DNA of 64,000 nucleotides. Source: Rosenbergiella epipactidis (GTDB lineage Bacteria; Pseudomonadota; Gammaproteobacteria; Enterobacterales; Enterobacteriaceae). Below the pieces are notes generated by a model. The model made no database searches. It had not been told where the DNA came from and was given only the letters and a program-made list of their open reading frames with translations. Shown one piece after another: positions 1 through 9,358 of this stretch (positions are counted from its first letter, which is position 1; each line of letters opens with the position of its first letter). Position numbers and translations under genes: made by a program. The stretch spans positions 1 to 64,000 of the forward strand of contig NZ_JABBFQ010000003.1 of NCBI RefSeq assembly GCF_018494055.1, read 5' to 3'.

Positions 1-72
1 CAGAAGTGAAACGCCGTAGCGCCGATGGTAGTGTGGGGTCTCCCCATGCGAGAGTAGGGAACTGCCAGGCAT
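1..72 (+). rRNA. rrf: 5S ribosomal RNA, 3' part
   Basis: The window opens inside a 5S rRNA. The sequence to position 72 matches the enterobacterial 5S 3' end, including the conserved ending ctgccaggcat. About 72 of the usual 120 bases are present and the 5' part lies outside the window. It is followed by a short spacer and a tRNA-Asp, the same order as the end of E. coli rrnH. Confidence 0.93.
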
Positions 73-162
73 CCAATTAAGACCAATAGGTCATGACCAC
101 ACCCTTGACACGGTGCGGGAGAAACAAGCAAAGTAGCAGTGCTGCTTTGAGACAGAATCGGT

Positions 163-239
163 GGAGCGGTAGTTCAGTTGGTTAGAATACCTGCCTGTCA
201 CGCAGGGGGTCGCGGGTTCGAGCCCCGTCCGTTCCGCCA
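163..239 (+). tRNA. aspU: tRNA-Asp (GTC), rRNA-operon-linked copy
   Basis: This is a 77-base tRNA with an encoded CCA end, T arm with ggttcgagccc, and anticodon GTC at 197-199. It lies 90 bases after the 5S rRNA, as aspU does in E. coli. A second copy with the same 77 bases is at 12217-12293. Confidence 0.97.
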
Positions 240-250
240 CTTATTAAGAG

Positions 251-281
251 AAACCCATGCTAGAAATAGCATGGGTTTTTT
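251..281 (+). terminator. Rho-independent terminator of the rRNA/tRNA operon
   Basis: A 12-bp perfect stem (251-262 with 267-278) with a GAAA tetraloop runs directly into a T tract. It lies 12 bases after the tRNA-Asp, so it probably ends the ribosomal RNA transcript. Confidence 0.9.
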
Positions 282-386
282 GCTTTGGGAAAATTCTTCC
301 TAAAACACCGCTTTTAAAGCCATTATTTTTCCCTGCAGACTGATATCATTATGGATAGTCATCCATAAATGAGGGATAGCTTCAGC

Positions 387-1175
387 GTGCGAAAAAAGAC
401 ATTTGCTATGCGTTATACAGCAGGTCAACCTGCAGAACAGGTCTTCCCACCGGAGCTGCAATTTCCGTTCGTCCATTGCTTACCGGAAGGGGCATTACTT
501 CCAGATTATAAAAATCTGAAAGTCTTGGTATGGAATATCTTTAAGCAGCAACGTGCTGAGTGGCAGTCAGTGATCACTGATTTCGGTAAAGATAGCCATT
601 TAGTTATGCTACAAGAAGCGCAGACGACGCCAGAACTAGTCACTTTTGCAACGTGCCATTTTATTGCAGTTGACCAAGTCCCTGCTTTATCCTTTCCTCA
701 ACATCCTTCTGGGGTCATGACACTAGCGAAAAGCGCCCCGATTTTCTGTTGCCCACTTCGTGAGCGTGAGCCTTTACTGCGCTTAGCTAAATCAGCTTTG
801 ATTACCGTCTATCCCATGCCCAACGGCCAAATGCTTATGGCAGTGAATATGCATGCGGTTAATTTTAGTTTAGGGATAGAAGTCTATCGCAAGCAATTGG
901 CGACAGTAGGCGAACATATGCAACACCATTGTGGCCCGATACTCATGGCTGGCGACTTTAATGCGTGGAGCCAGCCTCGCAGCAAGGCTCTATATCACTT
1001 CGTTCATAAGCATCATCTAAAAGAAGTGCATTTTGATCATGACCATCGCAGGACGGCTTTTGGTCGTCCTCTCGATTTTATTTTTTATCGAGGAATGTCT
1101 ATCGAGAATGCACGAGTATTAAAAACAGAAGCCTCGGACCACAATCCGTTACTAGCAGAATTTAGTTTTACCTAA
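387..1175 (+). CDS. yafD: YafD, endonuclease/exonuclease/phosphatase family protein
   Basis: This protein of about 262 residues has the EEP (DNase I-like) fold. Motifs visible are VWN near residue 49, LQEAQ near 75, GDFNAW near 185 and a C-terminal SDHNPLL that supplies the catalytic His. It closely follows E. coli YafD, including the N-terminal pattern with AMRY and GQPAE. I choose the GTG at 387 because it aligns with the E. coli start and has gaggga 9 bases upstream; the ATG at 369 has no ribosome binding site. The cellular substrate of YafD is not established. The next gene begins 13 bases later and may be cotranscribed. Confidence 0.9.
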   Translation: MRKKTFAMRYTAGQPAEQVFPPELQFPFVHCLPEGALLPDYKNLKVLVWNIFKQQRAEWQSVITDFGKDSHLVMLQEAQTTPELVTFATCHFIAVDQVPALSFPQHPSGVMTLAKSAPIFCCPLREREPLLRLAKSALITVYPMPNGQMLMAVNMHAVNFSLGIEVYRKQLATVGEHMQHHCGPILMAGDFNAWSQPRSKALYHFVHKHHLKEVHFDHDHRRTAFGRPLDFIFYRGMSIENARVLKTEASDHNPLLAEFSFT

Positions 1176-1188
1176 AGAGTGACTGAGC

Positions 1189-2202
1189 ATGAACTACTTT
1201 GATGGCCACAATGATCTCTTGCTTAACCTATGGTTAAATTATCCAGATAATCCTGGCGCTTTCTTCGAAAATATTAATGGGCATCTCGATTTTCCGCGTA
1301 TACAACAGGCTGGCCTGATGGCTGGCTTCTTTGCGATTTTTATTCCACCTAAGCATTACATTGCCGAAAAATATCCCCGTCACACTAAAAAGCTTGAAAA
1401 CCCTCTCGAGGTGATGTGGGAACAACTCTCCATCTTAACAACCTTGATTAAGCAGTCTGATGGCAAAATGAAACTTTGCACTACTGCAGCAGAGTTGCAT
1501 CAAGCTAAGAAAGATCAAGTGTTTGCTGTGATTGCGCACATTGAAGGTGCGGAGGCATTGGCTTTAGACAGTCACGCCCTCGACGCGTTTTATCAAGCGG
1601 GCGTTAGAAGCGTAGGGCCTTTTTGGAATACTGCCAATGCTTATGGGGAAGGGGTAACGGGCGCTTTTCCTGGCACACCTGACAGTGGACCTGGTCTCAC
1701 CTCGGCTGGAAAAGATCTTATTGCTCAGCTCGTAGCAAAAAAAATGGTGATTGATTGTTCTCATATGAATGAGAAAACCTTCTGGGAAGTTGCCGAACTC
1801 AGTAACCAACCGCTTATCGCTACTCACTCATCGGTTCATCAACTTTGTGCACAACCCCGTAACCTAACAGACCAACAATTGATAGCGCTCCGTGATAGCG
1901 GAGGTGTCGTGGGAATAAACTTTGGCAATGCTTTTGTCCGTCCCGATGGCGCACGTAATGAAGAGACAGACTTAGACATATTAGCCGACCATTTCTGTTA
2001 TGTCGCTGAACTGATTGGTGATGAACATCTCGCTTTGGGATCTGACTTTGATGGTGTATCGGTCCCAAAAGCACTTGGTGACGTCACCGGTCTCCCTTTG
2101 CTGGCTGAGCGGCTTAGACTGCGAGGATTTACCGCTGAAAGCTTAGAGAAAATAATGCATGGAAACTGGCTAAGGGTACTGGAACGCACCTGGGGTCAAT
2201 AA
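1189..2202 (+). CDS. Membrane dipeptidase family (peptidase M19) protein
   Basis: This 337-residue protein has the renal dipeptidase/M19 TIM-barrel signatures: DGHND near the N-terminus, HIEGAE near residue 118, DCSH near 189, ATHSS near 211 and GSDFDG near 282, which are the positions of the binuclear zinc ligands. M19 enzymes cleave dipeptides. There is no signal peptide, so the protein is probably cytosolic. It sits between yafD and pqqA on the same strand. Its proximity to the PQQ operon could mean a role in clearing the PqqA peptide remnant, but that is only inferred from position. Confidence 0.88.
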   Translation: MNYFDGHNDLLLNLWLNYPDNPGAFFENINGHLDFPRIQQAGLMAGFFAIFIPPKHYIAEKYPRHTKKLENPLEVMWEQLSILTTLIKQSDGKMKLCTTAAELHQAKKDQVFAVIAHIEGAEALALDSHALDAFYQAGVRSVGPFWNTANAYGEGVTGAFPGTPDSGPGLTSAGKDLIAQLVAKKMVIDCSHMNEKTFWEVAELSNQPLIATHSSVHQLCAQPRNLTDQQLIALRDSGGVVGINFGNAFVRPDGARNEETDLDILADHFCYVAELIGDEHLALGSDFDGVSVPKALGDVTGLPLLAERLRLRGFTAESLEKIMHGNWLRVLERTWGQ

Positions 2203-2266
2203 TGATGATTAATTTTGGTTTAGTGTTGACCTTGGAGAAACATTAGCGCAACATTTACTCCCCCAA

Positions 2267-2283
2267 GGTAATCTATGATTACC
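2267..2283 (+). promoter_or_regulatory. Perfect hairpin in the pqqA leader
   Basis: GGTAATC and GATTACC form a perfect 7-bp stem with a 3-base loop, ending 26 bases before the pqqA start. An outer pair of arms, accttgg at 2229-2235 and ccaaggt at 2263-2269, partly overlaps it and could form an alternative structure. The position suggests leader RNA control or an operator for pqqA, but no known regulator site was recognised. Confidence 0.4.
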
Positions 2284-2309
2284 TAGATGATAATAATGAG
2301 GATAACACT

Positions 2310-2381
2310 ATGTGGAAAAAACCAGAATTTGAAGATATGCGTTTAGGTATGGAAATTACTCTGTACATCTCTAACCGCTAA
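2310..2381 (+). CDS. pqqA: PqqA, precursor peptide of pyrroloquinoline quinone
   Basis: This 23-residue peptide carries the glutamate and tyrosine that are cross-linked to make PQQ, spaced as E-x3-Y in EITLY. Length, the N-terminal MWKKP and the position directly before pqqB are all typical of PqqA. The start ATG at 2310 is preceded by gagga at a good distance. The ribosomally made peptide is bound by PqqD and first modified by PqqE. Confidence 0.97.
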   Translation: MWKKPEFEDMRLGMEITLYISNR

Positions 2382-2392
2382 GCAACACATCT

Positions 2393-2416
2393 ATGCCCGT
2401 ATACCAGTACGGGCAT
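2393..2416 (+). promoter_or_regulatory. pqqA-pqqB intergenic stem-loop
   Basis: A perfect 9-bp stem (atgcccgta with tacgggcat) and 6-base loop lies 11 bases after the pqqA stop. No T tract follows, so it looks like an attenuating or mRNA-stabilising structure rather than a full terminator. In other PQQ producers the short pqqA transcript is more abundant than the operon transcript, and this stem would fit that behaviour. Confidence 0.6.
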
Positions 2417-2442
2417 CTTCCTCTCTCTAAATCGACACTTCT

Positions 2443-3360
2443 ATGTTTATCAAAGTATTAGGCTCTGCCGCCGGTGGTGGTTTTCCTCAATGGAATTGTA
2501 ATTGTGCCAATTGTCAGGGCGTCAGAGAAGGCTCTATCCCCGCGCGACCTCGTACACAATCCTCGATATTGATTAGTGACAATCGGCAAGATTGGGTATT
2601 GTGTAATGCTTCTCCAGACATCTCCGAGCAAATTCGTCATACCCCGGAGTTTGTTAAACACGGTCATCTCCGTGGCACCACGGTAGGCGATATCATTCTT
2701 ACCGACAGCCAAATAGATCACAGTACGGGGCTATTAAGCCTGCGTGAAGGCTGCCCCCACCGTGTATGGTGTACTGCAGAAGTTCATGAAGATCTTTCGA
2801 CGGGGTTTCCAATTTTTCCGATGCTAACGCATTGGAATGGGGGGTTATTGCATCAGCCGATTGTGCCGATGGAACCTTTTAAAACCCGCGTATGTACGCA
2901 ACTACGCTTTACGCCAATCCCGATCATCAGTAATGCGCCCCCTTATTCTCCTTGGCGTGATAAGCCCTTACCGGGCCATAATGTGGCACTCTATATTGAA
3001 GATGAATCCACCGGTAAAAGCGTATTGTATGCTCCGGGCTTGGGCGAACCCGATGACGTTATTTTGCCTTGGCTACAAAAAGCCGATTGCTTACTGATTG
3101 ATGGGACCGTCTGGCAGGATAATGAGCTGGTGACAACCGGTGTGGGACGTAATACTGGCAAAGCGATGGGCCATTTAGCCCTTTCCGAAGAGAAAGGCAT
3201 GCTAGCAATGCTGGCAACTCTCAAAGCTCAGCGCAAAATTCTAATTCATATTAATAATACTAACCCAATACTTAATGAGTCCTCCCCGGAAAGAGCAAGC
3301 CTTGATAAGGCGGGTATCGAAGTGAGTTGGGATGGTATGGAAATCACGTTGGGAGAATAA
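2443..3360 (+). CDS. pqqB: PqqB, PQQ biosynthesis hydroxylase
   Basis: PqqB belongs to the metallo-beta-lactamase fold and is thought to hydroxylate the tyrosine-derived ring during PQQ maturation. The 305-residue length is typical. Seen here are the N-terminal [13 protein letters not shown] signature, the zinc-cysteine segment CNCANC, and the [10 protein letters not shown] segment near residues 86-96. It is the second gene of the pqq operon and is separated from pqqC by a single base. Confidence 0.97.
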   Translation: MFIKVLGSAAGGGFPQWNCNCANCQGVREGSIPARPRTQSSILISDNRQDWVLCNASPDISEQIRHTPEFVKHGHLRGTTVGDIILTDSQIDHSTGLLSLREGCPHRVWCTAEVHEDLSTGFPIFPMLTHWNGGLLHQPIVPMEPFKTRVCTQLRFTPIPIISNAPPYSPWRDKPLPGHNVALYIEDESTGKSVLYAPGLGEPDDVILPWLQKADCLLIDGTVWQDNELVTTGVGRNTGKAMGHLALSEEKGMLAMLATLKAQRKILIHINNTNPILNESSPERASLDKAGIEVSWDGMEITLGE

Positions 3361-3361
3361 A

Positions 3362-4117
3362 ATGCATATTAGCGAAACGCTAACACCAGAAGCTTTTGAA
3401 CAGGCCCTACGCGATAAAGGGGCTTATTATCATATCCATCACCCTTACCACATTGCTATGCATAACGGGCAAGCAACAAAACAACAAATTCAGGGATGGG
3501 TAGCCAATCGTTTTTACTATCAAACAAATATTCCGTTGAAAGATGCTGCCATTATGGCGAACTGTCCTGATCCCAGCGTAAGACGTCAATGGGTACAACG
3601 TATTCTTGACCACGATGGTGATGGAGAGAGTGAAGGGGGCATTGAGGCTTGGCTACAGTTAGGCGAAGCCGTTGGCTTAACGCGAGAAGCGTTGCTCTCT
3701 GAACAACATGTATTGCCTGGGGTACGCTTCGCGGTCGACGCTTATGTGAATTTCGCGCGTCGAGCTAACTGGCAGGAAGCCGCGTGCAGTTCGTTAACTG
3801 AACTTTTTGCGCCGCAAATCCATCAATCTCGATTAGATAGCTGGCCGCAGCACTACCCTTGGATCAAGGAAGATGGCTATTTTTATTTCCGTAGTCGTCT
3901 GGGGCAAGCTCGGCGAGACGTCGAGCATGGGCTATCCTTAGCCTTAGAGATTTTCGATACGGCCGAAAAACAGACGCGTATGTTGGAGATCTTACAATTT
4001 AAGCTCGATATCTTATGGACCATGCTAGATGCAATGACCATGGCTTATAGTTTAGATCGTGCCCCTTATCACACAGTGACGGACCAACCGGTTTGGCACA
4101 CGACGCGTTTGGTGTAA
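3362..4117 (+). CDS. pqqC: PqqC, pyrroloquinoline-quinone synthase
   Basis: PqqC is the cofactorless oxidase that carries out the last ring closure and eight-electron oxidation giving PQQ. The protein is 251 residues, normal for the family. It has the heme-oxygenase-like helical fold, with conserved HHPYH near residue 20, the NRFYYQ segment and the HDGD motif near residue 90. The start at 3362 follows ggagaataa and is immediately after the pqqB stop; an upstream in-frame ATG at 3332 lies inside pqqB and is rejected. Confidence 0.97.
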   Translation: MHISETLTPEAFEQALRDKGAYYHIHHPYHIAMHNGQATKQQIQGWVANRFYYQTNIPLKDAAIMANCPDPSVRRQWVQRILDHDGDGESEGGIEAWLQLGEAVGLTREALLSEQHVLPGVRFAVDAYVNFARRANWQEAACSSLTELFAPQIHQSRLDSWPQHYPWIKEDGYFYFRSRLGQARRDVEHGLSLALEIFDTAEKQTRMLEILQFKLDILWTMLDAMTMAYSLDRAPYHTVTDQPVWHTTRLV

Positions 4118-4402
4118 ATGATGATGACTTTATCAGCAGTACCTTGTTTCCGCCGTGGTTATCGCATGCAATGGGAAGAGTCTCAACAACAGCATGTGAT
4201 CCTCTACCCTGAGGGGATGGCTAAACTCAATGAGTCGGCAGCCATGATTTTAGCGTTAGTTGACGGTGTCGCCAGTGTCGACCTCATCATAGAGAAACTC
4301 AATACACGCTTTCCTGATGCGGGGGGCGTAGATGAGGATGTTATCGATTTTCTTCAGGCGGCTTACCGTCAAAAATGGATTCTACTGAACGATGCAAAGT
4401 AA
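4118..4402 (+). CDS. pqqD: PqqD, PqqA-binding chaperone
   Basis: This 94-residue protein has the PqqD fold: a hydrophobic N-terminal segment, a central [13 protein letters not shown] segment and a winged-helix-like C-terminal half. PqqD binds the PqqA peptide and presents it to the radical SAM enzyme PqqE. It abuts the pqqC stop and overlaps pqqE by 11 bases, so translation of the pair is probably coupled. The true start may be any of the three consecutive ATG codons. Confidence 0.95.
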   Translation: MMMTLSAVPCFRRGYRMQWEESQQQHVILYPEGMAKLNESAAMILALVDGVASVDLIIEKLNTRFPDAGGVDEDVIDFLQAAYRQKWILLNDAK

Positions 4403-5528
4403 TCCAGAAATTAAAGCACCGCTATGGTTGCTGGCTGAACTGACATACCGCTGCCCGTTACAATGCCCTTATTGTTCGAATCCCTTGGATTTTGCTAGAG
4501 CAAAAGAAGAGCTAACTACCGCGCAATGGATCGACGTTTTCAAGCAAGCCCGTGCGATGGGCAGTGTCCAGCTTGGATTTTCAGGGGGCGAGCCGCTGAC
4601 GCGTAAGGATTTGCCTGAGCTTATCGCGGCAGCACGCGAACTCGGTTTTTATACCAATCTGATTACCTCTGGAATTGGCCTCACCGCAAAAAAATTGGAT
4701 CTGTTTGCCGAAGCCGGTTTGGATCATATCCAAATCAGTTTCCAAGCCAGCGATGAAACGTTGAACGCTGCCTTGGCAGGATCCAAAAAAGCTTTCACCC
4801 AGAAGCTTGAGATGGCTAAAGCGGTCAAAGCCCATGGTTATCCCATGGTACTGAACTTTGTCTTACATCGGCACAATATCGATCAGATCGATCGGATCAT
4901 TGAACTCTGTATTGAGCTCGAAGCCGATGATGTTGAACTGGCGACTTGCCAATTCTATGGTTGGGCGCAACTCAATCGAGAAGGATTGCTACCGACCAGA
5001 AAACAGATTGCCGATGCTGAAAAGGTGGTTGCCTCGTATCGAGAGAAAATGGCTGCTTCAGGTAATTTGACTAACCTCATCTTTGTCACGCCAGATTATT
5101 ATGAAGAGCGTCCTAAAGCCTGTATGGGCGGCTGGGGGGCTATTTTTATGAATGTCACGCCGGATGGCAAAGCCTTACCCTGTCACAGCGCACGTCAGCT
5201 ACCGATTGACTTTCCATCGGTACTTGAACATCGTCTTGACGATATTTGGTACAATTCTTTTGGCTTCAATCGTTACCGTGGTTACGACTGGATGCCAGAG
5301 CCTTGTCGCTCTTGCGATGAAAAAGAGAAAGACTTCGGTGGATGCCGTTGCCAAGCCTATATGTTAACGGGTAATGCCGATAATGCTGATCCGGTATGCA
5401 GCAAGTCTGCTCACCACGGAAAAATTCTTGCTGCCAGAGAAGAAGCGAATCATTGCCAGATGACCATCGAGCAGCTGCAGTTCCGGCACCAGCGTAATTC
5501 CGAGTTAATTTTTAAAACGTCGGTATAG
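4392..5528 (+). CDS. pqqE: PqqE, radical SAM PqqA glutamate-tyrosine cross-linking enzyme
   Basis: PqqE joins the glutamate gamma carbon and the tyrosine ring of PqqA, the first committed step. The 378-residue protein has the radical SAM CxxxCxxC cluster motif at C21, C25 and C28, the GGEP motif near residue 65, and a C-terminal SPASM region with several cysteines (CMGGWG, PCHSA, CRSC, CRCQ) for auxiliary iron-sulfur clusters. The start overlaps the end of pqqD. Confidence 0.97.
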   Translation: MQSNPEIKAPLWLLAELTYRCPLQCPYCSNPLDFARAKEELTTAQWIDVFKQARAMGSVQLGFSGGEPLTRKDLPELIAAARELGFYTNLITSGIGLTAKKLDLFAEAGLDHIQISFQASDETLNAALAGSKKAFTQKLEMAKAVKAHGYPMVLNFVLHRHNIDQIDRIIELCIELEADDVELATCQFYGWAQLNREGLLPTRKQIADAEKVVASYREKMAASGNLTNLIFVTPDYYEERPKACMGGWGAIFMNVTPDGKALPCHSARQLPIDFPSVLEHRLDDIWYNSFGFNRYRGYDWMPEPCRSCDEKEKDFGGCRCQAYMLTGNADNADPVCSKSAHHGKILAAREEANHCQMTIEQLQFRHQRNSELIFKTSV

Positions 5529-5530
5529 GC

Positions 5531-7873
5531 ATGGGGAAAATCGCTGAGGCTCGCCGCTACTGCTTATCCTCAGGACCTGAGGTGAATATCGAGCAGATTC
5601 CTCATCTGCAGCGCGCGGCAGTGGTTTGGATTTTTCCCGTCGGTAGCCATCAGGAGCCAAAGGAGTGGCCGGGGTTAGCTCATCTTTCCGAGCATATGGT
5701 TTTTTCAGGGGGGGAGCAGTTTCTTGAACAACAGCGCCTGATGCCTTGGGTTCAACAGCATGGTGGGCGACTCAATGCAACCACTCAACAGAACTATACC
5801 GCTTACTACTTTGAAGTTGATCCCGCTGATCTTCGACAAGGCCTACTGCGTCTAAAAGACATGCTGACTGCTCCGCGCTTTGCGGCGGCGGATCTTTTAC
5901 GTGAAACTGCTGTCATTGACGAAGAGTTTCGACTTTATTCTCGTTCGCCCCATGCGCTAGCCAGCGCAGCCCTCCACAGTCAAGTTGAGCATCCGTCAGC
6001 CTTTGCCGAGTTTCATATTGGTAATGCAAAGGCTTTTGGCAACGATATGACTGCGTTAGGGGCAGCACTGGAACATTTTTACACTCAAGGCTATGCCCTG
6101 GAGCGTAGCCAAGTATGGATAGCGTCACCGCTTAGCTGCCAGCAGCAATACGACGAGGTAGCGGATTGCTTTGCATTACCCGATACGCCATCCGCCATCG
6201 ATTCGCAGCCCGTCAGTCGAGTTGTAGAGAGCGCTGCGATTGGTTGGCAGAATTGGCAAGGCGAAATTGGTCTAGCCAAACAGGCTGGATTAGGGATAAC
6301 GCAGGTTATTGAGATGAGTCGCTTGAGCGATTGGCCGATATTGGTTGAACTGATGACCGATACCGCACCGGGATCGCTATGCCAGGTGATTAGTCGGAAA
6401 CTTGGGCATCATCTCTCAGTTAGGGTTGAGCGCCATTATCATGATAATCAACAAATTTTCTTTACGTTATGGTTTGAGGGCGCTGACTTTTCTGAAGAGG
6501 ATGCACAACGAAGTTTAGCTCTCTGGCAGCAGTGGCGTATAGCAGCCTCACAACTTTCTACTCCCCAGTTCGCTCATTATCGGCAACTCGCGCAAACAGA
6601 AGCGCGACGATTACCGGCTATGGAGTTCCTTCGCGAACACGCCTTAGGCTTTATATTTGCGACGTCGACAGAAAATGAATTAATCCCTACACCTCTACAA
6701 CAAGCGCTGTCGTCCATTAATTGTTTTGCATTACTGCGGAGTCGACAGGAGTCTGCCATTCAAACCGTTGAATGCCAGGGACTTACTTGTCAATTTCAAG
6801 TCTCTCCCCTTGTGATAAGGGGCATGACTAATGACCATGATGCGTTTATCTTCTACCCGCAACCTCGTGTAACGTCTAAAGACGTCCTACCGATAACAGG
6901 CAGTGGTTGTCATGTGCCGCTCCATTACGGTTATGAGCCGAAGGGGGGAGTAAGTCTGCTATTACGCCCTGCCGCAGGGGCCGCCATCTCTGACGAAGTA
7001 CGAGCGATTCTCACCCAGTCCCTATCGCCTGTATTGAGTCTTGTGAGACATGCTGCGGGAAAAGTTATTTGGCAGCAGGTTAACGGTAATGATTTACTTT
7101 TTATCCGTTTTGAACAGTCTGCCGATCTTCAAGAATGTGTAGCAAACATCATTGAATATTGGCCGAGCGAACTTCCGGCCAGCTCGATTGGCGGCTATGG
7201 CTCTTTATCGCTTAGGGAGCTCTTACAGAATGTGCCAAGCCTCTTGGCTGAGAAGCTTGACCGATGGATGGTTCACTTTAGTGGTCTGACGCAACCTGAT
7301 GCTGAGATCTTACATGGGATGCTCAGTAACCTTCCTCTCAGCTGGCAGAGATTCCAGGTGGACAAACTGCCTCTTCAGCAAAATAGAGTTTATCGGGCGC
7401 CAGAGAGTGACTCAGCGACGATAGTGGCTTTTATTCCCTATCCTCTGACTTCGTATCAATCATTACTGGTTTACCAACAGTTAGCTGCTTACTACGAAAG
7501 CGCTTTTTATCACCAACTGCGGGAAGTAGAGGCCGTGGGCTATGCCGTTGCTTGCCGCCAGCGTGTCTACCGTGATCGGTGGGGATTACAGATAATCTTA
7601 CAATCTTCGCATCTTTCTACGCAGCAACTGTACGAACGGGTAGGGGAATTCTTTCAGCGATTGACGCTACCTGAGAAAGGATTAACCGTCCAGACAGACG
7701 TTGCGGGTGAAAGCAGTGGCGATGAAGAACTTGACCGCTATTTACGCGCTCATCTTTCTCTTGAAACCGGTAAGCAGAACGATAATGATCAGGAATTTAC
7801 CCTAGCGAGGGGACATAGAGCGCTTATCGAAAGAGTAAAAGATAAACAGGGTGGCTGGATTTTCATTGAATAA
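5531..7873 (+). CDS. pqqF: PqqF, M16 family zinc peptidase
   Basis: This 780-residue insulinase-family (M16) protein has the inverted zinc motif HxxEH at residues 51-55 (HLSEH) and a downstream acidic segment ETAVIDEE near 125-132 that supplies the third ligand. PqqF is believed to release the cross-linked Glu-Tyr unit from the PqqA peptide. It is the last gene of the operon, 2 bases after pqqE, and is followed by a strong terminator. The C-terminal half lacks the zinc motif, as is normal for the inactive M16 repeat. Confidence 0.94.
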   Translation: MGKIAEARRYCLSSGPEVNIEQIPHLQRAAVVWIFPVGSHQEPKEWPGLAHLSEHMVFSGGEQFLEQQRLMPWVQQHGGRLNATTQQNYTAYYFEVDPADLRQGLLRLKDMLTAPRFAAADLLRETAVIDEEFRLYSRSPHALASAALHSQVEHPSAFAEFHIGNAKAFGNDMTALGAALEHFYTQGYALERSQVWIASPLSCQQQYDEVADCFALPDTPSAIDSQPVSRVVESAAIGWQNWQGEIGLAKQAGLGITQVIEMSRLSDWPILVELMTDTAPGSLCQVISRKLGHHLSVRVERHYHDNQQIFFTLWFEGADFSEEDAQRSLALWQQWRIAASQLSTPQFAHYRQLAQTEARRLPAMEFLREHALGFIFATSTENELIPTPLQQALSSINCFALLRSRQESAIQTVECQGLTCQFQVSPLVIRGMTNDHDAFIFYPQPRVTSKDVLPITGSGCHVPLHYGYEPKGGVSLLLRPAAGAAISDEVRAILTQSLSPVLSLVRHAAGKVIWQQVNGNDLLFIRFEQSADLQECVANIIEYWPSELPASSIGGYGSLSLRELLQNVPSLLAEKLDRWMVHFSGLTQPDAEILHGMLSNLPLSWQRFQVDKLPLQQNRVYRAPESDSATIVAFIPYPLTSYQSLLVYQQLAAYYESAFYHQLREVEAVGYAVACRQRVYRDRWGLQIILQSSHLSTQQLYERVGEFFQRLTLPEKGLTVQTDVAGESSGDEELDRYLRAHLSLETGKQNDNDQEFTLARGHRALIERVKDKQGGWIFIE

Positions 7874-7904
7874 AAAAAAGCTGTTCAGAAAGAACAGCTT
7901 TTTT
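7873..7904. terminator. Bidirectional terminator between pqqF and mltD
   Basis: The stem aaaaaagctgttc / gaacagctttttt with a 5-base loop has A tracts on one side and T tracts on the other. It can therefore end transcripts from both converging genes. Confidence 0.93.
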
Positions 7905-7913
7905 CAGTCTATA

Positions 7914-9290
7914 TTACGAGTTATTAACGAATAACGTCAGTTTCTTACCTGGTTGCAGCGATTGTTCATCTCGCGTCAAACTTCCATTCCAACGAAGAAC
8001 ATCTTTGATGTTAACGCCGTGACGCTCTGCGATGCTGGAAAGAGAATCACCCTTACGAATCTTATAGGTGATGCTGTTTCCATTATCAGCCAGTTGTTGC
8101 CTGCTGTTTTTATCTTGACCGCCTAGCTCTAAGGTCTGACCAATGCGTACCTGTGCAGTACGTAAATTGTTCATCGACTTTAAGGCTTTAACGCTCAATC
8201 CGTGTTTTGCTGCTATAGTTGATAGGGTATCACCCGATCGAACCTTATAACGTGAAACTGAACTCGTTGCTGCCACTGCCATAGGTTGCACAGCTTGAAT
8301 ATCGTCGGTCGCTAACGAATCTTTCAGCCTCACGACATGCGATTTCGGTACCATCACATACTGCGGTCCACTCGGCGCTGTTGTACCGCGCTTGTAGCCA
8401 GCATTAAAACTTTTAAGCCGTCCCACAGGAATTCCTGTCATTGAGGCGACTTGGGTTAAGTTAATCTGCTTACCGATGTTCACCTTCGCTAAGGCTCGGC
8501 CGGTATTGGCTTTAGGTAACTTAATCCCGTACTGTTTTGGATTCTTGATCAGCTGGCTCAACGCCAACATTTTCGGAATATAAACAGTCGTTTCTTTAGG
8601 CAGAGATAAGTTCCAGAAATCGGTCGGCTTACCCCGTGCTCTATTAGCCTTCATTGCGTTCAGAACTCGACCTTCACCGCTATTATACGCTGCAACAGTG
8701 AGCAGCCAATCGCCATGAAACATCTTGTTCAGACGCTGTAACATATTCAGCGCAACGGTCGTTGAAGCAACAATATCGCGTCTTCCATCGTACCACTGCG
8801 TCTGTTTCAATCCGTAATTTCGCCCCGTGCTTGCTACGATTTGCCAAATACCAGCCGCGTTAGCATTGGATGTTGCATGGGGGTCAAAAGCACTCTCCAC
8901 TATAGGTAAAAGTACCAGCTCCATCGGCATCTTTCGTTTCTGTATCTGGTCGACAATCCAGTACATATACGGTTCTGCTTGAGCAGTTACCTCGTGGAGA
9001 TAACTCTTATCCTTCAAATACTTCAGTTTTTGTTCGCGGATCCGAGGGTTGTTCGGAACCTTCATCTTCAACTTGTCGCTAATGGTTTCCCAGAGATCAC
9101 TATTTTGTGCGGTTGCATTCCCATCATCCTGCCAATGGGGAGACAACATGCGCGCTCCGAGATTCCCATCACTTCCCTGACTCGCTGAAGACAGACTCTG
9201 TGCATGTTGCTCAGGCTCGCCCGCATCACTCCCTGATACATGGCAACTGAACAACAAGACTGAGGCGAGAAATATCGCTTTAGTCTTCAT
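7914..9290 (-). CDS. mltD: MltD, membrane-bound lytic murein transglycosylase D
   Basis: MltD cleaves peptidoglycan glycan strands and is an outer-membrane lipoprotein. The 458-residue protein has a signal sequence ending in a lipobox with Cys16, a family 1 lytic transglycosylase domain with catalytic Glu132 in PIVESAF, the AAGIWQ and VAAYNSGEGRV motifs, and two C-terminal LysM peptidoglycan-binding repeats near residues 345-390 and 408-455. Its place beside gloB is the same as in E. coli. Confidence 0.96.
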   Translation of the reverse strand: MKTKAIFLASVLLFSCHVSGSDAGEPEQHAQSLSSASQGSDGNLGARMLSPHWQDDGNATAQNSDLWETISDKLKMKVPNNPRIREQKLKYLKDKSYLHEVTAQAEPYMYWIVDQIQKRKMPMELVLLPIVESAFDPHATSNANAAGIWQIVASTGRNYGLKQTQWYDGRRDIVASTTVALNMLQRLNKMFHGDWLLTVAAYNSGEGRVLNAMKANRARGKPTDFWNLSLPKETTVYIPKMLALSQLIKNPKQYGIKLPKANTGRALAKVNIGKQINLTQVASMTGIPVGRLKSFNAGYKRGTTAPSGPQYVMVPKSHVVRLKDSLATDDIQAVQPMAVAATSSVSRYKVRSGDTLSTIAAKHGLSVKALKSMNNLRTAQVRIGQTLELGGQDKNSRQQLADNGNSITYKIRKGDSLSSIAERHGVNIKDVLRWNGSLTRDEQSLQPGKKLTLFVNNS

Positions 9291-9358
9291 ATAAGTTCAT
9301 TGATTGATTAAAAGACAGGCAATGATACGTGAGCATGCCGCCTAACACAACCCTAAAC

